Source: Selaginella moellendorffii
Lineage: Eukaryota; Streptophyta; Lycopodiopsida; Selaginellales; Selaginellaceae
Assembly: GCF_000143415.4 (NCBI RefSeq)
Contig: NW_003314270.1
Coordinates: 1,828,290-1,892,289 of the forward strand
DNA: 64,000 nucleotides
Reading direction: 5' to 3'
Shown one piece after another: positions 53,709 through 62,658 of the stretch (within the stretch, counting starts at the first letter, position 1; each line of letters starts with the position of its first letter). The notes beneath the pieces were generated by a model. It searched no databases. It was not told the DNA's origin and saw nothing but the letters and a program-made list of their open reading frames with translations. The position numbers and the translations under genes are program-made.

Positions 53709-54660
53709 CTACGAACGAAAGTAACAAGGCGACGTATGGAAGTTGTAGAGCAAAACGGAGAAAGTCTCCAGCTCGTGTAAGTCAAGTCCATCTCTCGCTA
53801 CTTCTTTCCCCGATGCTGCCCAAACGAAACTCGTCCACAGTAGCGTGTCCGCCTCGTATGGCATGTGTAGAATGTGATCCATGGCGAGAGATGGCGGATC
53901 GCTACTCATACCATTTGGCTCGTATGGCATGTGTAGTCGTGGATGTGGCCACACTGCCCCATGGCGTGGACCATGCAGCTGTAGTGCTCCCGTGGCGGTC
54001 CGACCAAAGTCAAATTTCGTTGACCTCCACCTGGCGCTGCCGGGGCTCCCCGTTGACTTATGGCGACCAGGGTGGCGGTCATCGTGATGCAGTCGGGTGG
54101 CACTGTGAGGAGCATCTCGTGAAACAGGGAGAGCGCCTCATGGGACATTGGGTGGTTAGTAAGCGCCAAGCATTGCGTTCCTCCATGTTGTCAAACAGAT
54201 TCTTTGCCTGCTAGCACTGTGAATATGCAGAGAGCATCGTGTTCCAGGACGTGAGGTCCTTCTGCGGCATTGTATGAAACAAGAATTGAGCGTTTTCAAG
54301 ATGCCCAATTTTGGGCATATGCCGCGAGCATTCACAACGTTGTAGCAGTTAAATAGGGACCGACTCTCCATTCATGGACACAAGCAAAGAAACCAGAGAA
54401 ATCAAGAGAGATCAACATCTGAACCACCACAACACACTACAGAACACCATCCAGCGCCCATCACTTCTCTCCTGCCATCCTCTCTCTCCAACCAAGAACT
54501 CAACCGTCGGTTAAGGTTCGACTAAACTACCTTACGCTCCTTTATTCTGAGAAACAGCCATCAACGTGGCCCTTTCTAGGCATATGTCGTTAGAATGGTG
54601 TTCCACGTCAGTAGGCTCCCGGGGCAGTGTCGAAGAAGTCCAGCCGCACTCTGGCCATTT
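53709..54660 (-). pseudogene. Truncated PPR fragment, copy 2
   Basis: The 3' third of the PPR gene with frameshifts; preserved pieces are SHEALSLFHEMLLTVP, LLWTSFVWAASGKEVA and LLYNFHTSPCYFRS. A segment of about 180 bp with no counterpart in the intact gene interrupts it at about 54360-54535. The 5' boundary joins the RRM pseudogene at the same point as in the left arm. Confidence 0.8.
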
Positions 54661-54698
54661 GTTGACATTCATTCCAACCCTAAAGTTTCTTGGAGAAT

Positions 54699-55563
54699 GG
54701 CGGCGCCGAATCCAAAGACGGCGCCGGTGCTATCGTGTGTTTGATCGCATTGTTTCTTCCGAGATTTTTGGACAACGAGAATGTGAACGAGGGGATTCTC
54801 CACGTGGTTTCATTCCGTTTGGCGACATCAAGGACGTGACAATGCCCCTGAATCAAGGGACGATGGGGCGGCGGCCATGGACAACATGCACAACTCGGAG
54901 CTCTTTCGCTAAGTGTTGACGGTGAATTACCCGCAGCCCATGAAGATCAAGGGAAGAACAGGGCTGGGCATCTCAACCAAGTGAGTTTTCTCTTCCATTT
55001 CCCTTCTTCCTCGTTTTTTTTTGCGTTAGAGTATATGGATTTGCTGAAGATTTCTTTTCTTTTTCTTCTTGTTCTTCGTTCTTCATTCCTATAGGAAGTC
55101 AATTGTTTTCTCTTTTCTACTTCTCTTGCCTTTGGTTCACTAGATACTTTGTTTGTCAGTTCTTTCTCTAAACTATTACTTTTCTTCTTGTCTCTTTGAT
55201 TTTTCTTTGCCATTTGTTTCACGACAGCTTCGTCTTACCTTGTTGATTTGGAATTCTATCTTTGCAGTTTTGGCCGATGCCGAGCGACAGCAGCGGGAGC
55301 TAGAGATGAAGAAGCTCAAGGCCGAGCAGGATGCCACGGTCAAGGCGGTGCAAGAGGCCGAGAGGAAGAAGCTCTTGGATGCCCTCGAGGGAGAAGTGGA
55401 AGAACCGGAAGAGCCTGAAACTACCATGCCTGTAGATCCTGCAATCTTGCAAGAAACGCAAGAAGTGGAGGTCCTTTGGTATGCTTTCTTTTCTCTCGTG
55501 TCCTTGGTCTTTCCCTTACAGAGCAAAATAGTGTGCAGAAATCTGGAACTGGAGGTAGTTTGA
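54699..55563 (+). pseudogene. RRM protein pseudogene, copy 2 (RNP1 deleted)
   Basis: It begins ATGGCGGCGCCGAATCC, like the intact gene, but RNP2 is disrupted and the RNP1 region is missing: the text passes from GACAATGCCCCTGAATCAAG directly to GACGATGGGGCGG. A premature TAA follows CTCTTTCG. The last exon is still open ([16 protein letters not shown]). The same deletion occurs in copy 1. Confidence 0.78.
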
Positions 55564-56388
55564 TCTGTAAGGAAATCTTTCTAGTTATACAGTGTTGATG
55601 AAAAAAAGGGAGCATTTTTTATGAGTGGGTCAGAAGTGAAGGTCGGTAAAAGAATGAGTTCCTTCTGATAAAATCAGCTGCCGATGGTCCTAGAGGATGT
55701 ATGGGCCGGCTAAAAGCTATGTCACTAAGAGGGCCCAGAATGATGACCTTTGGAGGACTTGGAGGACAACGGCGGCTGTGAATGTATAGGTTGGCTGGCT
55801 CCGTAGTATTTCTCGCTTCTGCAAGAGCTTACGGTGGTGCGAGCTTGCTCCTTGGCAAGAAGAATCAGAACGAGCAGTGGCAGCTCCTCTTTGATCTGCA
55901 GTAAAGAGCAGCAAGTGGGGAAAGGCCATGGGTTCAAAAGAACTCATACATTCGCTTAAGGATAAATGCTTGAAAACTTAACTTTGGCTACTTTTGCACT
56001 TTCTTATGGATAAAGTTACTGCAGCCAATGCTCTCGCACTGACTTAAGAACAAGCGAAATCTGTGGAGAACAAACAAAGTGAAAGTTTGTATGGACAAGA
56101 AGAAGCACTGATCTATCGGATCTTAGAGAAGCAGTGTTGTGTGTTAAGAGCAGGAACAGCAGCTTCAGTCGATCAAGATGCTTTGCTTTAGAACTATCTC
56201 TACTTCCACCTTTGCCGTGATGAGTTCTGGGCGTGTGGAAAGTCCTTGGTCAAGGAGGTTGTCAAGGAGGTTTCTTTGATCGAACAGGCAACCAAGGAAT
56301 TCCAAAGCAGGTCCACGGATTCTTTAAGAAAAAGCAAGATGGAAACAAGGAACTAGAGAAGAAAAATATATGAGCAGGATAGGTTTTC
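55564..56388. other. Duplicated noncoding flank
   Basis: Mirrors about 32560-33320. No intact frame with a domain. Confidence 0.45.
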
Positions 56389-57040
56389 ATGAAGATCAAG
56401 GGAGGAGAACAGGGCTGGGCATCTCAACCAAGTGAGTTTTCTTCCATTTCCTTTCTTCCTTGTTTTTTTGTCATTAGATTAAGGTACACATTATTTCCTT
56501 TAGGTGGATTTAGATTTCTTTTCTTTTTCTTCACAAGTTCCTCATTCCTATAAGAAGTCAGTTGTTTTATCTTTTCTACTTCTCTTGCCTTTGGTTCACT
56601 AGATACTTTGTTTGTCAGTACTTTCTCTCAACTATTATTTTTCTTCTTGTCTCTTTGATTTTGCTTTGCTATTTGTTTCGTCGTCTTACTTTGTTGGAAT
56701 TCTATCTTTGCAGTTTGGGCGGATGCCGAAACGTGGTTTGAGCGTCAACAGCAGGGGCTAGAGATGAAGAAGCTCAAGGCCGAGCAGGATGCGACAGTCA
56801 AGGCAGCTCAAGAGGCTGAGAGAAAGAAGCTCTTGGATGCCCTCGAGGGAGAAGTGGAAGAACCAGAAGAGCCAGAAGTCACAATGCCTTTTGACCCTGC
56901 GATCATGCAAGGGACGCAAGAAGCAGAGGTCCCTTGGTATGCATTCTTTTTATCTTGTGTCCTTGCTTTCGGTGTCTGATCTTTCCCTTACAGAGCAGAA
57001 CAGTGTACTTCTCTTCTGGATTATCTGGAACTGCAGGTAG
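56389..57040 (+). pseudogene. RRM gene 3' fragment, copy 3
   Basis: It starts inside the end of exon 2 (ATGAAGATCAAGGGAGG) and covers intron 2 and exon 3 of the RRM gene, with over 95% apparent similarity to 51330-52010 by eye. No RRM remains. It marks the left edge of the third unit. Confidence 0.75.
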
Positions 57041-58024
57041 TTTGATCTGTAAGGAAACCTTCGGTATTTGATGAATGTTGTCAGGTCTTCCACGTTCCTA
57101 TGAAAAAAAAAGGAGCATTGTATGAGTGGGTCAGAAGTGAAGGTCAGTATGGGTCGGCTGGGACCTTTGGAGGACTTGGAGGACATGTACTTCTCACGGC
57201 AGTTGTGGATGTATAGGTTGAGTAGCTCCTTCTGCTTCAGCCACTGTTTCTGGAGAACAGCCGAAATCTGTGGAGAACAAACAATGTGAAAGTTTGTATG
57301 GAAGAGAAAAAGCAAACTCTGATCTATCGGATCTTAGAGAGGCAGCGCTGTGTGTTGTTGTGAACAAGAGCAGCAGCGGCAGCTTCAGTCAATCAAGAGC
57401 CATTACCTTTTCTTTGCTTTAGAACTATCAACCTTTGCGGGGATGAGCTCTTCCTTGAGAGTTATTTTATACACATGGTATAATTCTAGGCACGTCTAAA
57501 GTCCTCGGGCAATACCCTGAAGATTCACCAGTCAAGGAGGTTGTCAAGGAGGTTTCTTCGATCGAACGGAATTCCAAAGTCAGTGATTCCCGGTTTATTG
57601 AGGAAAAAGCTTGAAGATTGAAACAAGGAACTAGAGAACAAAAATCTATGAGCGGGATAGTGGAGCGAATTTATAAAACTGGATTGAAGCAAATGGCTCT
57701 CAAAGAAATCAATTGAATCTTTAACACTATAGTCTTGTGATCAAGAAACTATTTTATAAGAAGCAAGGACACGAGAGAAAAGATCCATTTCTTGTGTTTC
57801 TTGCATGATCACTGTATCTACAAACTTCGGGTTCTTCCGGTTAGAATTCCACTTCTCCCTCCAACTCATAACACATTTTCAGGGTGGCCATTGTAGCTGA
57901 TTGAGCAACGCCATAATTACCATCGGATTATAAAAAAATAGTTTCTTGATTCTGAAACTGTTTTTTTCTCTTTCTTAGTCTTGTGGTCAAGAATCAGAGT
58001 TTATTTATTTGGTTGATTATGCGT
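57041..58024. other. Noncoding part of the third unit
   Basis: Nearly colinear with 52010-52891. The small secreted ORF is stopped at codon 5 here. Confidence 0.5.
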
Positions 58025-58522
58025 TTAACATGTTTTTATGCAGTGAATCGGCGACGATGGCCCTGAATCCAGCCGGCCTCCAAATGTGTTACGAGTTGGA
58101 GGAGGGCCTGGAACGATCTTTCCATTTGAAGGAGTTCCAGATCTCACAGCTTGCTTGGTGTCAATGCTTGGAGGAGATCCATTTTCGAATGCACTAACGT
58201 GTTTTGGTCCTGGGTGGATAGGCGAGCTCCTCCGTTTGATCACTGCTGGGAGCATAGGCGAGCTACTTTCTTTATTCACTGCTGGGTGTATAGGCGAGCT
58301 CTTTCCTTTGACCACTGTTGTCACTACCGGGATCTCGAGATTGTAAGCCTGCGAGAGCTGGACCGTGAAATCCTGCAAGAGTTTACGATGATGCAGTGCT
58401 CCTGCTTCATCAGCAGAAGAAACGAGAGAAGCACCAGAAGCTCCAACGTGTTCCTGGTGGATTTCTCCAGCCAGGAGCAGCAGTAGCAGCAGCAGCAGCT
58501 GGAAGATTAGGCGAGTTTCCAT
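58025..58522 (-). CDS. Putative secreted peptide precursor with SSPIHP motifs, copy 3
   Basis: 165 residues: signal peptide METRLIFQLLLLLLLLLAG, EHVGASGASLVSSADEAGALHHRKLL, then KGKSSPIHPAVNKE, SSSPMLPAVIKRR, RSSPIHPGPKH, KIVPGPPPTRN and SGPSSPIHCIKTC. It is almost identical to copy 2 in the motif half, while the signal half differs by single residues. It sits on the same strand and about 300 bp downstream of the intact PPR gene, which is the ancestral arrangement of the unit. Confidence 0.6.
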   Translation of the reverse strand: METRLIFQLLLLLLLLLAGEIHQEHVGASGASLVSSADEAGALHHRKLLQDFTVQLSQAYNLEIPVVTTVVKGKSSPIHPAVNKESSSPMLPAVIKRRSSPIHPGPKHVSAFENGSPPSIDTKQAVRSGTPSNGKIVPGPPPTRNTFGGRLDSGPSSPIHCIKTC

Positions 58523-58818
58523 GCTCCGACACTTCCGAGTGCTTTTGCTTTGATCTCCTCCAACTCTGGACAACATTTGTTCTTCCTCTCTCTCCAACTT
58601 TGCTAGACTTTTGGTTCCAATGGGATCGCAACCGTTCCAATGGGATCGCTTCCTATCACTTGGAGATACCCCAGCTTCATTAATGACTTTTATACACGGT
58701 TATTCCTCTCCATCCGTCCCGGAAAATCCTTGAACAAACATCCGTCAAAACGCTGCTTCGTTCGAACGCGTTCCTTCCCCGTGCAACAAAAACAAATTCC
58801 TGGACTTTGAATCCTCGC

Positions 58819-61134
58819 CTACGAACGAAAGTAAGAAGGCGACCTATGGAAGTTGTAGAGAAGAACGGAGAAAGTCTCCAGCCCGTGTAAGTCAGGCCCT
58901 TCTCTCGCTACTTCTTTCCCCGATGCTGCCCAAACGAAACTCGTCCACAGTAGCGTGTCCGGCTCGTATGGCATGTGTAGAATGAGATCAATGGCGTCGT
59001 GGATGTGGCCACCCTTCCCCAAGACGTTGACCATGCAGCTGTAGTGCTCCTTCGTGGCTGTCAGACCAAAGTCAAATGCCGTTGACCTCCACCGGGCGCT
59101 TGCGCTGCCGGGGCTCCCCGGTTGACTTGTGGCGACCAGGGTGGCGGTCATCGTGATGCAGTTGGGTGGCACTGTGAGGAGCATCTCGTGAAACAGGGAG
59201 AGCGCCTCTTGGGACATTCCGTGGTTGGAGTAAGCGCCGAGCATTGAGTTCCAGGAGATTGTGTCGAGAGAGTCCATGCTGTCAAACAGAGTCTTTGCCT
59301 GGGAGGGGTGGCCGCACTGTGAATATGCAGAGAGCATCGTGTTCCAGGACGTGAGGTCCTTGTGTGGCATTGTATGGAACATGAATTGAGCGTTTTCAAG
59401 ATGCCCATTTTGGGCATATGCTGCGAGCATGGTATTCCACGTCACAACGTTGCGCTCCTTTGTTCTAAGAAACAAGCTTGCAGTGGCATCGACGTGGCCC
59501 TTTTGGGCATATGTCGTCAGCATGGTGTTCCACGTCACTAGGCTCTTTAGCTCTTCCGGGGCAGTGTCGAAGCAGTGACGGGCCTCGTCTAGCCGTCCAC
59601 TCTGGGCATTTGTGGTCAGGATGGCGTTGATTGACACCGAGTCCCATTCTTGCATAGAATAGAACACAGAGACTGCCATCTGAAGATCCCGGTTCTGGGA
59701 ATATCCGCACAGGAGAGCGTTATGGGAGACAAGATTCCTCTCCTGCATTGAGTCAAAGAGTGCTTTAGCCTCTCGCATATTCCCGTCTTGGGCATATACC
59801 GAGAGCATCGTGTTGGATGAAATGAGGCTGTGCTCTTTCATCCTGTGAAACATGTCTTTGGCATTGTTGAGCTCCGCATTGTGAAGGTAACCAGAAATCA
59901 TTGCATTGTAGGAAACAATGCTTCTTTCTTCCATGGAATCAAACACGAGTTTTGCCTTTAGAGTCTGCCCAGCATGGGAATATCCGGATATAAGAGTGTT
60001 GATGGACACAATGTCGTGGGATGGCATCGAAGCAAATAAGTATTCGGCCTGGTCAAGATAGCCACCCTCGGTATATGCCACTAGCATTGTATTCCACGCA
60101 TAGAGGTTCCTTTCACGCATCAAATCAAACACTTGCTTGGCTTTGTCCAGATACCCATTGCTCGAATATGCGGTTAGCATGATGACCCATGAGACAAGGT
60201 TATGCTCTGGCATCTTCTCAAATATTCTTTCAGCATGCGTGACAGACGCAGCTCTACTGTAAGCATCTAGCATTGCAGAGCAAGAAATGACATCTCTTTC
60301 ATACATTGAAGAAAAAACTCTCTCTGCGTCGGCAAGATGCCCACAATGAGAATATGCTGTTAATAAGGCATTCCATACCACCAGGTCATGCTCCGGCATT
60401 TTGTTCCAGATTCTTGCGGCATCATCGACTTTCTGGGAATATGCCACCAAAATCACAGTCCATACAGAGAGATCGCTCACAGGCAATTGGTCGAAAAGAG
60501 CTTTCAAGTTGTAAAGGTTGTCACTAGCATGTAAGGTAAGCATGAGAGTTGATGATACAAGATCTCTCTCAGGCATCTTATCAAAAAGAGACCTCGCATC
60601 TTCAAGATTCCCGGATCGGGCATATGCCCGAAGCATCGCGGTCCAGCACCTCATGTCACGCTCTTGCATGGAATCAAACACCAGTTTCGCCTCTTTAATA
60701 TACCCTTTTTGGGCATATGCATTTAGCATGGTTGTCCAGCACACAACATTCCATTCGAACATTCTGTCAAAGAGGTCTTTAGCCTGGAAAAGTTGGCCGT
60801 GGCTTGCAAAGGCTGCAAGCATGGCGGACCACGAATGGAGATCTCTCTCGGGCATCTCGTCGAAGATCCTCTTTGCCCGAGAGAGATGCCCGCTTCGGGC
60901 ATATGTAGTAAGCATGAACGTCCATGAGAATACGTCTTTGTTGGCGATGGACGTGAAGATGGAGAGAGCTTCATGTACTGCTCCGAGCTTCCCATACAAG
61001 TCGAGGAGCTTGTTCGACGCATAAGTGTCGAGAGTCGAAGTAGCGCTTTGGAGAAGACGAGCGTGGGCTTGTTTTACCGCTTTGAGAGTCTTGCAGCTTC
61101 CCAGGAGCTCGTTACATGATTTACGATCGAGCAT
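58819..61134 (-). CDS. PPR protein, intact parent of the duplicated fragments
   Basis: An intronless frame of 771 residues from MLDRKSCNELLGSCKTLKA. It has more than 15 repeats of about 31 residues (FSWTFMLTTYARSGHLSRAK, then IFDEMPERDLHSW), a PLS-derived S-like series as in the 21.7-kb gene, then an E-like region (HYSCMVNVLGKGGHIHDAID, MPYEPDTLLWTSFVWAASG) that stops early with no DYW domain. The end LLYNFHRSPSYFRS replaces the usual E motif tail. Presumed organellar RNA binding. The C-terminal third is copied twice in the window as pseudogenes. Confidence 0.87.
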   Translation of the reverse strand: MLDRKSCNELLGSCKTLKAVKQAHARLLQSATSTLDTYASNKLLDLYGKLGAVHEALSIFTSIANKDVFSWTFMLTTYARSGHLSRAKRIFDEMPERDLHSWSAMLAAFASHGQLFQAKDLFDRMFEWNVVCWTTMLNAYAQKGYIKEAKLVFDSMQERDMRCWTAMLRAYARSGNLEDARSLFDKMPERDLVSSTLMLTLHASDNLYNLKALFDQLPVSDLSVWTVILVAYSQKVDDAARIWNKMPEHDLVVWNALLTAYSHCGHLADAERVFSSMYERDVISCSAMLDAYSRAASVTHAERIFEKMPEHNLVSWVIMLTAYSSNGYLDKAKQVFDLMRERNLYAWNTMLVAYTEGGYLDQAEYLFASMPSHDIVSINTLISGYSHAGQTLKAKLVFDSMEERSIVSYNAMISGYLHNAELNNAKDMFHRMKEHSLISSNTMLSVYAQDGNMREAKALFDSMQERNLVSHNALLCGYSQNRDLQMAVSVFYSMQEWDSVSINAILTTNAQSGRLDEARHCFDTAPEELKSLVTWNTMLTTYAQKGHVDATASLFLRTKERNVVTWNTMLAAYAQNGHLENAQFMFHTMPHKDLTSWNTMLSAYSQCGHPSQAKTLFDSMDSLDTISWNSMLGAYSNHGMSQEALSLFHEMLLTVPPNCITMTATLVATSQPGSPGSASARWRSTAFDFGLTATKEHYSCMVNVLGKGGHIHDAIDLILHMPYEPDTLLWTSFVWAASGKEVAREGPDLHGLETFSVLLYNFHRSPSYFRS

Positions 61135-61221
61135 TCGAGCGAGTCAGCTCTGTTAGAAAGACTTATAGCAGTACAGAAAAAAATAAAAACGATGAGAGAA
61201 CTTAGAACCGGTCTGTCGAGA

Positions 61222-62528
61222 TCAGTGTTCCTCGTCTTCTTGAACTTGTTCGCGTTTTCGTTTTTTCTTCTTGTGCTCCTTGCGTTTGCTGCTGCTGCAA
61301 ATATATATATATAAAATATCAGTGATTTTAATCATCGATGGAAGACAATTACCTCGGCTCGGCCTCGACCTTAAGCTTGCTGCTGCTGTAAAAAGAAGAG
61401 AGAAAATATAAAACTGGGAGTTTGACCATCTATCAATATGAAGGAAAACGTGGTCTACCTTGACTCGGCCTCGGTCTTTCGCTTGCTCCTGCTAAAAAAA
61501 ACCAGAAAAAAAAAAGAAAAAGAAAAAAGAGAGGAGAGATCCGCGTAAACAAACGAGAAAAAAGAAAATACGGGTTTACCTTTTCTCGCTAACAGGTGTT
61601 TGTTGTTCTTGCTGGGCCTCTTTGTCTTCCTCAAGACATGCGATCCAGTCTAAAGCACCGGTCTCCGGAGGAACAAGGGACCCAACGATGTCAATAAATT
61701 CATCCTCTTCCTGAACACTGACCCCATTGAAGACAAAAGCATGGCAGTCAGCTTGCTTGTTCTTGAGATAAATTTTGTGCCCACCTCTTAACAAGGAAAG
61801 AGACCCTGCTCCCAACTCTAATGCAATGCCGCTCATCGCTCTCGCTTATCCAAGTTTGCTCAGTAGCCTGTTGAAGTTAAGAGACAAAGAAGTAACTTAG
61901 CACTGTCACGAAAATTGAAGTTCAGGAACAAAGCACTAACTTAGATGGGAGAGAGAATGAAAGAGAAACTCACCACTTCATCGTAAAAGAGGTCTTGCCT
62001 GATGTCATTGATTCCTATTGCCGCGTTAAACAATCCCAAAACCAGCATTCCAATGTAATCCTTCTCGACTTTGTTTACTTTGCCTTCTGTCCTGTCCACA
62101 GCCAAGCGCCTAAAGCTCGTTTAGAATGATCGCGGCAAAGAAAACGAGAATGGAGCACGTACCGATGAGCATTCCCGCTTTTGGAGAGAAGAGAAGCAAA
62201 TCGGCCTTTAGTCGCACAGTGAAGTAAGGAAGCAGCGGAAGGATCTTGTGGCCAAACTTTAAAATCTCTGGGCGAAAGGAGGCGAGAAGAACACCATCGA
62301 AGCTACTGTCGAATCTAAGAAAACCGAGGAAAACATGAGAAGAAGGAGCTAAAAACCACATTACTTGAGAAGCATCGAGTTGAGAACCTCTCGCACGGAA
62401 GCCTCGAGATTGGAGGCGCATTTCGGATGGAGATACATGCGAATGCGAGCGCTGACGGATCGAAGCCACTCCACTCCGTCTGGATCGTCCTCCTTCCCCG
62501 CGACGGCACAATGCACGGGCACAGCCAT
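61222..62528 (-). CDS. RNA polymerase I subunit RPA43-like (Rpb7-type)
   Basis: Eight exons, complement(61222..61294, 61353..61385, 61459..61488, 61580..61717, 61785..61867, 61974..62109, 62159..62314, 62365..62528), give 270 residues. The N-terminal Rpb7-like part reads ARIRMYLHPKCASNLEASVREVLNSML, KFDSSFDGVLLASF, KILPLLPYFTVRLKADLLLFSPKAGML. The OB part follows: VEKDYIGMLVLGLFNAAI, then HCIRVGSRVSFLVK and VQEEDEFIDIVGSL. The tail is Lys/Arg/Glu-rich. RPA43 forms the Pol I stalk with RPA14 and contacts RRN3. The donor of exon 2 is uncertain: GTGCTC keeps frame, whereas the better GTACGT three bases earlier breaks it. Confidence 0.75.
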
Positions 62529-62658
62529 TCCCCACCAAAAGCCCTAGCTGGGTTTAGGGCTCCAATTTTATTAAAACTTGAGCTTCCACGTGGCTTTTAG
62601 ACAGCCGTCGATACGCTATACAAGGATCGACGGCCGAGAAAGCACGACATTTGTCTGA

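Larger units (their letters stand above)
52150..56360. repeat. Inverted segmental duplication, right arm
   Basis: Mirror of 32550-36600. Landmarks in this direction are the small-ORF flank, peptide precursor copy 2, the truncated PPR fragment, the RRM pseudogene and the flank. It differs from the left arm by an insertion of about 180 bp at about 54360-54535 inside the PPR fragment. Confidence 0.75.
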
